A stretch of DNA of 64,000 bases from Ctenosaura bakeri (GCA_948474755.1 CAOLHI010003137.1:62001-126000); one strand, 5' to 3'; numbered from the stretch's first letter, positions 12,290 to 24,800 are shown. Made by a program: numbers and translations. The notes: generated by a model from the letters alone, not told the origin.

Positions 12290-12959
12290 AATAGTGAATC
12301 CCACTAATAACTTTCTTATTAACCACAGTACCTTGTCACCTTTCTTTCAACCAGTCTTCTGTGACCTGAAATGTCTTATATCAATTTCCATTTTCACTAC
12401 ATGTATTTAATAAATATTTATACTGCCACATCAAATACTTTAATAAAATCCAGGTATGCCCTTTGCTATTGTAGAAGCTCAGAACTTAATTTTTAGAAGT
12501 CTTCCCCCCTCCCACCCCAAGATCCTTTTCTTTTCTCACTTCCTGAAATACCATACTTTGAGATATTACTCTTCATGAGTTAAGAAATTATCCTTCTAAT
12601 TTAATTAAAGATGGCATATGACTTTAACAGCTGGGGGACTTAACAGTGACTTTACATAATTAAGCTTTCAGCTGGTTATTTGATACCTTGGATCATCTGG
12701 TCGATTTAGACAGTGGTTAAACCTAGGGGATTAAAAAATATGAAATAGCTAAGGTGATATTTGTTTCCAAATTCCACTTGTAACTTCATATCGCTTGTCC
12801 AATTCAAGAGGAAACAATCTGATAAAAATGTATCTTTTTAGACATTTTTGGGACTCTTTACCATGGGAATATAAGATTGTGTTCCCTTTGGTGTTTGAGG
12901 GTATTACAGGCTGGCCTGCTCTATAGGACATAATTAAATTTTCTGCTCTTTCCCTGAAG

Positions 12960-13200
12960 GTGAGCGAGATGGAGGTGAATGGTCAGTTTGAATCAGTCTG
13001 CGAGTCCGTATTCAGTGAACTGGAGTCTCAGGCTGTTGAGGCTCTGGATCTGCCAATGCCAGGTTGCTTCCGCATGCGGAGCCACAGCTATGTGAGAGCC
13101 ATCGAAAAGGGCTGTTCCCAAGATGACGAATGTTTGTCGCTGAGGTCCTCGTCTCCCCCACGCACAACCACCACTGTGAGGACCATCCAAAGCAGCACCG
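12960..13200 (+). CDS. DLGAP1: DLGAP1 internal exon with a third GK-binding repeat
   Basis: Next DLGAP1 coding exon. The acceptor is a pyrimidine tract ending ccctgaag; the donor is CCG|gtgagt. The exon is 241 nt: 80 full codons plus one base, so it starts in phase 0 and ends in phase 1. It begins VSEMEVNGQF and ends RTIQSST. The first part is acidic and Ser/Glu-rich. RSHSYVRAIE at exon residues 40-49 is another R-x-x-S-Y-x-R-A repeat for binding DLG guanylate-kinase domains. A Ser/Thr/Pro-rich tail follows (SSSPPRTTTT, residues 63-72). The joined product of the two exons is the central GK-binding stretch of the scaffold. Reading through the donor would add about 26 intron codons before a stop near 13280. 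The following constitutive exon is not in the window. Confidence 0.95.
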
Positions 13201-13296
13201 GTGAGTTGCATAAAAGACATCAGAAGTGGGCTGAAACTCCCAAGGAACCATTTAGCATTTGTTTCCAAAGGTCCCTCTAAGTGTAGGGTTCCTTGC

Positions 13297-13520
13297 CAGG
13301 GCTGGCCCTGCCATGAGGCAGAATGAGGAAGCGTCCTCAGGCAACGGATCTTGAGTGTTACAAAAAGCAGCAAATTGTCGGTCATTTTTACTGCAGGGAT
13401 ACTTGAGGAATTTTCTGCCTCAGGTGCTAGAATAACTCAGATGGTTTGGGTTACTGTGTTTGTGCAAGGGTAGTATTAGCTATTCTGCCTCAGGTGGCAG
13501 AATTCCTTGGGCCATGCTTG
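13297..13520. mobile_element. Probable hAT-type non-autonomous element
   Basis: Starts CAGGGCTGGCCCTGCC; the inverted right end starts CAAGCATGGCCCAAGG. 'ctgcctcaggtg' occurs twice inside. The eight-base flanks do not match, so the boundary or class may be off. It starts 96 bp after a DLGAP1 donor site. Confidence 0.45.
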
Positions 13521-14025
13521 AACTCCAGGTTCCATAAACCCATACAAGGCAGAAACATTAAGGTAGATTAAAACCTCTGAAGTGTTTCAGTGTGTGTTGA
13601 GAGAAGAGATGAGCTAGTCTTAGAATGTGTAATATTAGTAGCAGCAGTAGTGTTAGAGCTGCAAAGATGCAGAGGATGAGGAGCCTTTCAGAAGCAAATA
13701 CAATTGAAACCCTAATAACATAGTATTTGTCTTACCATGCATTTTGGACATTTTCTTTTGCCCCTGTGTGGCTAAATGCAGCTTTTTCAAAATTTTAAGA
13801 ACAACCTCAGAGTAGAAAGATGTGGGATGAACTATGCAAGACATCACTCCAGATGACACAAGGTTGCTGAGGCCAGGTCTGGGGAGAAGGATTATACTTC
13901 CATATGTGCTAAAAGGTGATGCAGCGGCTTGTTCTACTACTGGTTCTTTTATCCTCAATGGCCAGCAGGACCTGAATTTTCCACCACAACAGGCAGAACA
14001 AGAAGCCATGCAAAGACACTGAGAG

Positions 14026-14536
14026 CCTTATCACAGCATACTTTAATCCCATGTTGTTCCATTGGAATCCCACTATAGCTATTGCTGTGATGGTATCAGA
14101 TTATTGACATACTCTCTCGCACCCTTTCAACATCTGCAGATGAATGGTGTCATTTGCCCTGTTCTTTCCTGTGCATTACAGCATCAATGTAGAGTTCTTT
14201 TCCCCGCCCCACACCTCATGATCGGTCTGGAGGTTATTGGGCAGAGATCTTGTTGGGAGTAGCTAAGGGAGGGACAGCCTGGGAATGCCTGCAGTATGCC
14301 CACTGCTGGACCAACTATGGAAGGAAGTGCTATGAGAAAACTGCATTCCCACAGCTAACTGGATTGTTGCAGGAAAGGGAAGTGATTAATGGATTATCTA
14401 CAGCATGAAAAAGGGCACATTTCAAGTGGATTGCAACATGATAGCTTCTGGTGAGCAAGGATGTCATGAGATAGGACTAATCCCAAACCAAGAATAACAC
14501 ATTGCTCTGGGTGTATGATACCTTGGTGTGATAAGG
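14026..14536. mobile_element. Probable DNA transposon with CCTTATCACA ends
   Basis: CCTTATCACA at 14026-14035 recurs inverted at 14527-14536. The left 75 bp is found again, inverted and diverged, near 19675-19750 ('ggctatagtgggattccaa'). No clean target duplication was identified. Confidence 0.5.
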
Positions 14537-15029
14537 TAGAAGAGAGAGAGGCAAGGGATATTGCAGTTGCAACACTCTCATTGCCTCAGGGCACAATTTT
14601 CAGGTGAAGGACCTGACAGTCCTAATTAATACTCTCCAGGTTTAGAAGAGAAGTTGCAGCAAGTGATCTGTGGAAGAAATGATGAATTTAGTGTGGTTTG
14701 TCAACACAAATCTATCAAATTGTCTGGTTAAAATGAATATGTTGCAGTAAGAGATTTTCAGAGAAAGACATTTTCACCACTAGCACCATGAAAAACATCT
14801 TAAAATGTATGATGCACATTTCCTTAAGTTACAAACTAATTATGAACTAAGCATTGTGGGTATTCAAAAGTGAATACGTCTGATGTTGTTTAGGTGTGTA
14901 CGAAAAACAGTCATCACCTTTAACTTTTTTTGCTCCATCTTTGTTCAAAGAAATGGGATTACTCATCTCCTACAACAGAAACAAAACTACAACTGGTAGA
15001 TCTCTTTCCTCCAGGCTACTACAGACAAT

Positions 15030-15250
15030 TTTCCTGAATGCTGTAGTCATTTAAGATGCCTAAGCTGAAGCCATTTAGAGCTTTATAGACTAAATTCATC
15101 ATGTTGAACTTCACTCCACAAGACTAGGAAGTCAATGCAGTTGTTGAACAAATTAGCTTAATATGTTCCATTGTCTAGCACCATTTAGCAGGGTGGCAGT
15201 TGCATTGGGGTGATTTTATTAAAAGAATTTGTATGTAGCTCTTCAACCAG
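15030..15250 (-). mobile_element. Old L2-type LINE ORF2 C-terminal remnant
   Basis: Antisense layout like that at 57485-58160: 'catttagagctttatagact' followed by 'gttgaacttcactcc' and 'aagtcaatgcagttgttgaac'. Too decayed for a confident translation. Confidence 0.4.
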
Positions 15251-16519
15251 AAAAACCTTTTGAGCCAAGAAGGTACTGTTTTATATGGCCTTTGATACAT
15301 AAAGCCCGGGTTGGCCTTTGGTAATGTTTTAGTTTGTATGTGATTTTAAAACTGGTTTTAAAGAGAATTATTTTAGTGAGTTGTTTTTTGTTTTGTTTTT
15401 TGTTGGTGGCTGTTTAGGTTCTCTAACAGGCTGAGAAGCAATTAACAAATATTGTAATAAAACAAATTTTAATTTAGAAAAAATTCAAGTACAAAACAAT
15501 ACTTAAGACAGTCCCTGTTCTCAGAATTGTAGTGTAAAAGACTTGAGACATTCAGGATAAGATTGGGAAGGAGAAGGAAGAAAGCATGATGTGCTGGTTA
15601 AATTCAATTTAATATTATTTTAAGGCAGAAGAGAGGTTTTGCCGGATAAAATCATAAAACAACTAAACACAGAATGCAGGTGAGTAAAACAGCAGCATAA
15701 AATATTTTTTAAAATAAGAGTAACAGTAAAAACTCTAGTTTACCAACATCTGCTTAAAAGCAGACTAGAAGATCTGGATTTTTAAGGGCTGTTTATAAGC
15801 AGTCATGCCTCCAGTTGGCAAAGGGGATAATATCAAACAAGTTTGAATCTGCTCAACATTAAAGCAGTGCAAAGCAAGGAAATTTCACCTGGTTTAAGGG
15901 CAGAGTCAGAAAACATGCAGGCATCTAAATGTTTTCAGCTGCAACTCCCAGCAACCTTAATCACATAAACAACAGGGGAAGATGCAGAAAGTTGAATTTA
16001 GCAACATCTGGAGGACCACATGATTCCCACCTTTGTAAAATAACACATAATTGATAAGGAAAATTCACAAACTGACATGAATTGGCTTCTGACATGAACC
16101 GAGAGAGTATTCAAAAATTCCTAACCATCCATCATGAATATAGTGTGTTGCAGTTGAATCTAAAATAGAACAACCTTTCCAAGGTCACCTACTCATTAGT
16201 AAGGAAGAACACATTTTCAAACCTAGTTTGAAGCAACTGTATAATGAACCCAGAGAGCCAGTGATGTCTTGGACTTACATGAAAAGACAGGAGGAACTGA
16301 ACCATGCAAAGGCTTCTGACAAACAATTTTTCTGACTCCTTGGAACCTATCTTAAAGTTTTATCCTTACCTTGCATAAAAGCTTTAATGAGTTATTCCAT
16401 TCCTTGTCCTTACCTGGGCTTTTCACGTGCTTCACTCACTCATCTGTGACCTGGCGGTGGATTCTGAGTGTAGCAGGGAGTCATCACTAATTTAAACACC
16501 AGTAGTTTTGATAAATCTG

Positions 16520-16912
16520 AAAGAGTAAAAGGGGCTTCCAAAAGATCTTTCCCTCTCAGGGGCTCCAGTCAGGCTACGCAGCCCTTTAAAAACCCACTTC
16601 TGATCCTCCCCCTCTTCCTCTACCAGCCACTGCCTGGCCAGCTAAAGACAGCTTGCAACCCAATTTCTCAGCCCTCTGAGCCCCCTCCCCTCCCCTCCCC
16701 TCCAAGGAAGGAAATGGTCAAGAGAGAGGAAGTAGAGGGCTACCATGCCAACCCACGCCTTTCCTTCTCCTTTCCCTGACCTGGTTTGGACCCTGGGTGC
16801 CTGTTCTCCTTACCATACCCTTCTCACAGACACACACACATATTTTGATATTTGTGTTTTTCTACTTTTTTTTCCTGAGCCCCTCAACCTAGTGAATGTG
16901 GAGGGCCAACTG
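16520..16912 (-). mobile_element. Second copy of the Tigger-like element at 20904-21381
   Basis: Read on the minus strand it starts CAGTTGGCCCTCCACATTC and follows the 20904 element through 'atatttgtg', 'tttggaccctg', 'gctgagaaattggg' and 'ctgggcc/ggccaggcag' blocks. A TA dinucleotide flanks the right end (16913-16914). The left end was not found and may be truncated. Confidence 0.7.
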
Positions 16913-18223
16913 TACTTTTCAGTTGCCAGTTCACATATTCACCTATGAAACATTTGAGTGTTTAAGTGACCAGTAATTAAATGATATATGTACATAAGTT
17001 AAATATATAGTGTATGGTTGTTCCATATACTTTTTATTTCCTTGGACAAAACTGTTCACAGTGGCTGAACTGGGACATTACCACTATACATTAAGAGGGG
17101 AGGTTTAAACTTCCCATTCCATCTTACCCTTTCTCTGTAATTCCCTCCTCTGGAGGTGATGTTTAAAAACACTCTGTAGGATCCCAACAGCAGACTCAGA
17201 TTTTAAGGGGAGAATATTAGAGAGCCTTAAACCTGCCCTTCTAGTGCAGGGTCATTAACATCTGGATTGGCACCCTGAACATTTTCCTGTGAATAATTAA
17301 AGAAGAGCAGCTGCATGCTTTATCTTCCATGTAGTATGTAGTTCGGCCTTTAGTCACAATTCTGATGGAACCCAGTTCTAGAAATACATTTTCTTTTCTC
17401 TGGAGATAATTCTTACAACCAAGTAATTGTTCAGTTTCATCTTCCAGGATAGTTATTTGATTTTACTGTCCTCTGTTTCTCTTGGGTTCCAAAACAGAAC
17501 ACTGTGTTCAAAACAAAAGTATATCTCTGATTTCACATAATGGCATTCCATTTTCTGTTACTATTCTTAGCAACTTTCTTTGAATAGCTTTTTCACCCTC
17601 AGTCATTTTTTTTGTTTTGTCTTTTTCTTTTATAATTACAAGCACACACAAAAAATACTCCCCCATTTAAAAAGTGGCTGAACGTGTCATAAAATCAGCC
17701 TTGAACAGCTGATTCAAGAATTCTCAGACCAATTCAATAATGTGTAAATTTTGCGCAATGAGACAGGAGGGTGACAAGATCAATTTAATAAAAGGAGTTA
17801 GCTATTGAACAGTGGCGGGGAACAATCCAAAGCCAATTTTATGCAAAATTAACAATAAGCCCTTTTACAAGGAATGACTCCAGCCCAATCAGTAGTCATA
17901 ATTATAAACATGAGTACAAACACTTAAGATTTTTTTAGCACTTTGGCAGTGGGTAACATTGTAATTTTTAAATACTCCCAACATACATTATTTTTTCTTG
18001 ACATCAGTGTCGCATACTACAACCTGTTGGAAGTTCTAGCCAGAAGCATTATTGTGAATGACATTCTACAAATGTAGGTGTAACATACACGACAGATATT
18101 AGTACTCACATAGTCAAATTCTAATCTATCCAAGCCATGTTTCCCTCTCTTCAGGGATTTCTCCTCTGCTTTTATTCCTTTTCATATTCATTTTGAGACA
18201 TTGTCTTACATTATCTGCACTGA

Positions 18224-18384
18224 ATGGTCACTTCTATATTATACAATCCTATGGAATCCTGGAATTTGCAGTTACATGAGGTATTTAGAATTTTCTGCTC
18301 TATTGTTTCACCAAACTACAAATCCCAAGATTGCATAGGATGCAGCCATGGCAGTGATATCAAACCACTATAGTAGTGTAATGG
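18224..18384. mobile_element. Palindromic MITE (tgccatgg...aatcc family)
   Basis: Left half 'cctatggaatcctggaatttgcagtt' and right half 'aactacaaatcccaagattg' plus 'gcagccatggcagtgatatc' are inverted relatives. Same family as 28838-29306 and 50508-50690. Confidence 0.65.
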
Positions 18385-18732
18385 GAAAGAGATCAGAGTG
18401 TATTTGTTTCTCTGCAGAACATCCTTATCCATAGTTATCAAGTGGCTGAACTGTCTCCCTAGTAAATTTCTGTTTTCTGTTCATATGTTGTTGCAATTAG
18501 CAATATGGTACAAAAAATCCTTTTTTGGATCCCTTATCTTTGGCTTTCAGTTCTTGTGTTCAACTTTGTGTTACTTCTTATTCTCATCTGGGGAATATAT
18601 CCATTTTCTGTAGGAAATTCACTTCACTCTAGTAACTTATTTGACACTCACAACCTATCCTGTTGATATCCTGTACTTAGTTGCGCCTTTCCTGACATGT
18701 TATATATATTGCGGCTCAGCACCAATGCTTGT

Positions 18733-18935
18733 CAGAGCCAGTGGTTTCAGTGTAGTGGTTTGAGTGTTGGACTGTGACCCCAGAGACCAGAGTGTGGTTC
18801 CCTGCTCAACCATGGAAACTCACTGGGTGACCTTGGGTATGTCACACACTCTTAGCCCCCAGAAAACTCTGTCATAGGTTTGCCTCAGGGTCACCATAAG
18901 TTGGAAACAACTTGAAGGCACATTACAACAACAAT
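18733..18935 (+). mobile_element. tRNA-type SINE, near full length
   Basis: Complete landmark series from 'gtgtagtggtttgagtgttgg' through 'ccatggaaactcactgggtg' and 'tttgcctcagggtcaccata' to 'aaggcacattacaacaaca'. The flanks share tgcttgt, a probable short target duplication. Confidence 0.9.
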
Positions 18936-19409
18936 CTTTGCTTGTGGTTTTGAGTACTCCCTAAGCCTTCTGAAAAAATTTGACCTGCCTGATTTTCCCT
19001 GCTTAGTGCTACAACAGTTGTTGTGGGTTTTTTTATTTCATGGACCAGCATATCAGCAAAATTAATGTTTCCAGTTTCCTCATATGACAACTTGCTTTTT
19101 TTGTTCGTTTTGACTGTGTTGTCCTTAGCATTTTTTCCACTTAAACAGAAACCAGATTTAATAGCTCCACAGTCATCATTTCTAATCAACTGAACAACAC
19201 TTGCATCTAGTAGTATTTTGTGGGCATCACTTAGAATTACACTGAAAATTGCTTCAGGTCTCATGGTGGCTGGTGGCTTCCATGGCAATGGAACATTCTG
19301 AGTTATTCTGATTGATTTGTGGAGAACTCTGCCCCTTTTGAGGTTTCTGTTTGGTACCTTTTCCATGTACAGAGTGACACTCCTAGCTGCATGTCCTTGT
19401 CTGCCTATC
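18923..19409 (-). pseudogene. Unassigned open frame, possible retropseudogene fragment
   Basis: A minus-strand frame is open for 147 codons from an ATG at 19366 and about 14 codons further upstream to a stop. The composition looks protein-like, not low-complexity: LPWKPPATMRPEAIFSVILS, then a basic Lys/Ser/Asn-rich middle, then FADMLVHEIKKP. I do not recognise it and it matches none of the transposons here. It runs to the tail of the SINE at 18733-18935. No splice sites or poly(A) tail were identified. It may be a retrocopy fragment, an unnoticed exon on the opposite strand, or chance. Confidence 0.3.
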
Positions 19410-20063
19410 CTAAAGCATTTTTATCCAGAAATTACTGTATCCCACTAGTTTTCACCATTCTTTCCACTGTGCACACTGTGTCTGTATTATCACATGCTCC
19501 CTGTAACTAGCTGCCGCATTCTATACTTTTCTCGGAGGCAACCCCATGTAGTCAAATAGGATGTTGCTGAGATACCCTGTTGTGTTCAGGTTTATTAGTG
19601 CTTCAGGGCTCACATTGCCTCAAGTGGATATAAGCAGGTGTCGAAAGGGTGTGATAGAGACCCTTAATAACTTTATACCATCATGGGAATGGCTATAGTG
19701 GGATTCCAACTGAACAATGCAGGATTAAGGTATGGTATGATAAGGCTTAGTTTAGTACCATAGGTCATTGGCTTGTGGTGTTCAGGATGTATACACTTAC
19801 ATGTGTATTTAAGAACCAAAAGGTAACAATTTAGTTCATTTTAGATAACAGAAAGTTAAACTTCATCAGTGTGATACCTATACTGGTAAACAGTTTTTTG
19901 AGGCGCTAGGGACTAAACTGTAAATAATTCCCTTTCAAAACCTGCACTGCTAAATTTCCTTTTGTTTCTTAAGTGGTCATGTTGAGTTTGCTGCTGACAG
20001 TACATACCCATGTGGCTATTTTATCCTAGCTGCAGTACAGTAGTCACAGATCAGACTGTAAAG

Positions 20064-20190
20064 CAGGGATAGGCAACTGCTGGGGGTTAGGGGATAGCAT
20101 TGACCCTTTCCAGGCGATCAGTGACCTCCAGCAGATCACTGGCCTTGAATGGTCTCTTATAGCCCCCAGGCTGCATTTAGACCACTCTTG
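20064..20190. mobile_element. Short hAT MITE with exact 8-bp duplication
   Basis: CAGGGATAGGCAAC at the left and inverted CAAGAGTGGTCTAAA at the right, flanked by ctgtaaag at 20056-20063 and 20191-20198, identical. Length is 127 bp. Confidence 0.85.
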
Positions 20191-20903
20191 CTGTAAAGTA
20201 CCAGCAAATATAATTAACAACCCCAGAACATTTCTTTAAAAAAAATAAAAAAGCATAGAATCCTCTAACTCAAATAACTATGGGAACATTTTAATAAGTG
20301 AATTTAATATAGCTGCTACTGCTATAATGCTTTCATCCACTAGAACAAGGCATTCAGAGCTATTGCTATTTGATTGTGACAGTAATTCCCAAGTCAGCAG
20401 TTCCCACATTACATATTTATTTACCTGATACAGTACATACCACACATTTTCAAATCTCTTGAATATGTCTTTCTGCAACAGTCCGTAACACTAATTGTCC
20501 CAATGAGCTGTTGTGGACTATTCGTTTCATATATTATTTAGCAGTTCTCAGAGTGAACATTTTCATTTGTTTTATTATGATGTAAAAGAAAAACATACAG
20601 GAAGCCTACAACAAAAACAACTTTCTCCCTGAATCTCAGAAATTATAATCTTGTTCCCACTTGTCTTAAAATTACAATATGCTGCAATATGTTATGCTGG
20701 TATAATTTGAAGCTTTTTAAGATCCCTGTAATAAAAAAAAGACACAATAAGGGTTTCTTATAATAATATAGGCAGGAAATTCTCTAAAGATGTTGCATTA
20801 GATACAAATGTAGATGTATTATTTAAGTTAGCAGTGCCTCTAACTAGAGAATCAGAATGAGTGGATACCAGAAATGTTTTTTTATGCAGTAGACTTAATT
20901 TTA

Positions 20904-21381
20904 CAGTTGGCCCTCCACATTTGTTAGGGTTAAAGTTGCTGGACCATCACAAAAGTGGAAAAATCACAAATATCAAAATGTGTTTGTATGCATCTGTCGG
21001 AAGGGGCCCGGGGCCCAGTGGGAATTGCAGGCACACAGGGTCCAAACGAAGTCAGGGAAAGGAGATAGAAGGACGGGTCAACATGGTGGACCTATACTTC
21101 CTCTCTTGTCCATCTCCTTCCTTGGGTGTGGGGGTACATTGAGAGAAGGTTTTTGGCGCTGAGAAATTGGGATGCAAGTAATCCATAGATGGCCAGGCAG
21201 CAGCTAGTGGAGAAGAAGGATAACCAGAAGCAGGTTTCTAAAAGGCTGCACAGCCAGATTGGAGCTGCTGGGCAAGAAGATTTCCTCAGAAAAGAAGCAC
21301 CTGAGGTGAGTGGGAGGCAGGGGTTGGAGAAAATCACGATTAATCAAATCTGTGAACCCAGCAAGTGCAGAGTACCAGCTG
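20904..21381 (+). mobile_element. Tigger-like element with TA duplication, 478 bp
   Basis: Inverted ends CAGTTGGCCCTCCACATTTG and CAGCTGGTACTCTGCACTTG (right end, other strand) are flanked by TA. The interior is GC-rich, with short open frames but no recognisable transposase. A diverged copy lies inverted at 16520-16912, so this is a family. The family name is unknown to me; the terminal repeats and TA target suggest Tc1/mariner, Tigger group. Confidence 0.75.
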
Positions 21382-22368
21382 TACAGTATTGTAGTGTTGG
21401 ATTAGAGTTGGAGAGGCCCATATTTGAATTCTCAGTCAACAGTGAAGTTCAATAGTGTCTTTGAGCCAATCATTATCTTTCAGCCTAATCTAACTTAAAA
21501 GTTGTTGTGGTTATAGAATGGCCAGGAAAAAAACATGTTCCTTAAGCTGTTTGATTAACAGGTGGGACAGAAAGCTAATAAAATAAAATCTTCCCCTTCA
21601 AAACCATTTGATATTCATTTCAGTTGTATCATTAGGCAGTGAAGCAGAGTTGTATTCTGTTAGACTAAATCATTCAAGAAGAGAGCTTCTGTGCTGAGCT
21701 GTAGCTCTTACAGTCCTCTCTATATCTCAGACTGAGCTTCCCAATATATTGGACTTCTGTCAACATCATGGAAACCTATGTGAATGGGTTTAAAAACACT
21801 TATCCAAATGGCAGAAAAGTACTGTCCTCAAATCAGTTGCTACTTTTTGCACAATCCTTGATTACTCCTCACCCCCGGCTTGGTAGGGTGAGTGAAGTTT
21901 AGGTTCTCTAGGCTTTTATTTTTCCTTTCCCATTTATGTTGTTAGAGAAATCTCTGAGTGTCCTTAACTACCAGCTGTAGAGGCTGGGAACATTTGCTTG
22001 CCCTTGGTGATAACTAAGGCATTCCACTTTTCTCTTTAGCTGCAGGTGGCTTTAGAATGGGTAGGAACATGTCAGTAAATAGAGCCATAAGAAGCCACCT
22101 TCTGACATCTTTGTGATATAAATATCACTTGAGCTCTTATACTAATAAAAGCTTGACTCTAAAGCTTTCATTTGCTTCCTTTGTCAGCAGAGCTCCTTCA
22201 GCTTTGTTTTACTATAGCCTTTCTCTTACTATAGCCTACCAAAATCCCTGAGTTCTCTGAATCTTATTAAAATATCTATTCTTTGTGTCACCAACAGTCT
22301 TAATATGATGGCTGCTTTTTGTTTTTTATTCTCTTTGCTTGAAATACCTGGTAGTCTGAATTATTTAG

Positions 22369-23120
22369 AATCATAGCATCACAGATTCATAGAGTTCAAA
22401 GGAACCTAAGGGCCGTCTTGTTCAATCCCCTGCCACTGGTAAAGCATTCAACCTCAGAATTGGAGTAGTCCATTCTATTGCCAAACAGATCTTACTATCA
22501 GGAAGCTTTTCTTAATATTTAGTCACACTCTCCTTTCCTATAATTTGAATCCATTGGTTTGGATCTTATCCTCTAGAACTGCAAAAACCAAACATACTCC
22601 ATATTTAACTAACAGCTCTCCAGATATTTGAAGAGAGATGTCATCATGCATCTCACTGCCAAGAAGTTCCTTCCAATGTTCAATCAAAATCTATCCTCTG
22701 TAACTTAAAACCATCAGATTACCTTCTGAATCAGCAATGAGCAAGCTTGCACTCTCCACTTTGAGGCAGCTCTTGAGATAGATACATGAAGAGTATGATC
22801 AAGTCATACCTCATTCTTCTCTTCACCAAGCTGAACATGCCCAGCTCCTTCAACCTCTCCTCATACATATGTTTTTGTTCTCCACCCCATCATACTTATT
22901 GCCCTTTTGTGAACTCACTCCAATTCGACTATATCTTTTATTAAAAAAAAACAGGCTCAGAGCTGAACACAGTACTCCAGATGAGGCCTGACCAGCACAG
23001 AATACAGAGAGGACTATTATCTCCTTCTATTTGGAAACCGTGCTTCTATTAATACAGGCTACAATAGCATTTACCTTCTTTGCTGCAGTATAAGGGCTAG
23101 CTTTATGTTGGTTAATTCTG
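22369..23120 (-). mobile_element. CR1-type LINE 3' region
   Basis: The plus strand starts with the reversed CR1 tail (agaatcatagcatcacagat), then antisense 3' UTR landmarks: 'tgttcaatcccctgccactgg', 'aagctgaacatgcccagctc', 'aacacagtactccagatgag' and 'ctttgctgcagtat'. The copy is 5'-truncated and non-functional. Confidence 0.85.
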
Positions 23121-24726
23121 ACTAGCATATAGTATTCAATCAATCGTTGAATGATTAGTCAACACATAGGTAAATCTCATGGGTTCAATAGGTCTATTCT
23201 AGTCAAGACTAAAATAGGATTTAGGGCTACATATCTGTGAAATACAAGATTTAGGCTGCACTGTGCAAACAAAGCTGTAGAAGATAGTGGGTAACACAAA
23301 AGTAAGATCTTTTCATTCTCTATATATCTGTCTGAGGAATATATTATATTAGGTTTTGAAGGTTGTAATTATCATTGTTGACTGTCATCTTTTGAGACTC
23401 ACCAAGCATCTCTGATCCAACTTTGTAACTAGGAATCCTGAGGTCACAGTAGAAAGGACCTGACCTCAGTAAAGTCCAAATTTCTATAATGTCCTAAATG
23501 TTCAAAAACACCTTGGTTTAATCCAGGCCCACTACAGATCCTGTAGTAGCCAGTGTTGTAATTAAAAGCACAAGAGGGTTGGCTCCCTCTCCCATCATAT
23601 TCCCCAATGAGCCTGTAAGCCAAACTAAATCACATTCCCATGTTTCCCTACCTTTTTTGTTGCTATTCTGACAATAGTGGAAATAAAAAATCTCTCTTCC
23701 CATTTTCTCTCTGAAGTTGGTATGCTGCTAGGTCAGTGTGCCAGGCACTAGGGACACCAAGTCAAGGAGATACACATTTAAGCAACAGCGCTAACTGTAC
23801 ATAAGAGATGAAACTGTTTGTGACATTAAAGACAACTCTTCTGCCTTGAGTCTGTTATCTATCCCTGTCAGAACCACAAACAGAAAAGAGGCATTTTATC
23901 TTTTCCCCCCAAATATTTAAATTTTTAAATGTTTTTCAATATTTAATATTTTTAAAAAAGAGGTATTTTATCTTTGATCAGTATTTTCTGGGTCTGAACT
24001 AATATTTAATATGAAAGATAAGTTTCTTCTTCTGCTCAAATCCACTTTTTCTTCTGATGGTGTCTTTACCTATTACTTTCTTCATTTTTCATTCTAGTTT
24101 ATACAGTAATGCCTAATATTACTCTTTATATAAATGGTTTGTGATTCTTTGGCTTTAACATCGTGCATACTCTCCAACTGTCATGGTTTGACTGGGACAG
24201 TCCTAATTAATCTTCTGTGATCCCATTTTTTCAGATGCTTTAAAAATATCCCAGTTTCTCTGCCCTCTTCCTACTTTCCTTTCTTATTCTCAGCTTACTT
24301 CAGTTGCTGCAAACTGGGTTCAAAGTGCAAAAGTAGCTTGCACTCAGCTCAGTAGGAACAGAGGAGAGGAAGTGACAGAATCATGCCCTTCTTAGTAGGT
24401 GAAAGCAAACTGCTGGAGCATTTCCTACCTGTTCTTCTTCATTAATTATGTTTGCCATATTGAACTGCTGTCAGGTGTTTTCACCTGTGAAATGTTCACC
24501 TGTAGTGCAGTTAATAACCTCAGAATAGCATCCCTGAATACAGAGGTGGGGAAAGTGTAGCCCACAGGCTTCATGCAGCCTCAAAGATCATTCCCAGGGC
24601 GCTTCAGATCCTCTTAACCCACCACCCCAAAATTAGACTCCAAGCTCCCCTAGCATCTACTGGGGGCACAATTCACCTTCTCAATGTAAATTCCTCAGAT
24701 CTTTTTTTTTCCAGTAAGAAAGAGGT

Positions 24727-24800
24727 TCATCATCATCATCATCATCATTATCATTATTATTATTGTTGTTGTTGTTGTTGTTGTTGTTTTTTTTTTAAAA
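24727..24800. repeat. Compound trinucleotide microsatellite
   Basis: (CAT)n passes to (ATT)n, then (GTT)n, then a T run: four simple repeats in about 70 bp. Confidence 0.95.

Larger units (their letters stand above)
6556..12959 (+). other. DLGAP1: DLGAP1 intron, 6.4 kb, between the two exons
   Basis: Complete intron bounded by gtgagt and ctgaag. It contains a SINE with target duplications, a hAT element, a PIF-Harbinger MITE, a long inverted repeat with near-identical arms, an AC microsatellite and a Tigger remnant (listed separately). The stretches 6556-7400, 9370-9629, 10411-12083 and 12290-12959 show nothing further that I can assign. At 11155-11340 there is a weak match to 2155-2345, which suggests another dispersed repeat. 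Confidence 0.9.

Noticed and set aside
12993..13385. 130-codon frame antisense to the DLGAP1 exon
   Set aside because: Shadow of the sense exon; the sense frame matches a known protein with correct splice sites.
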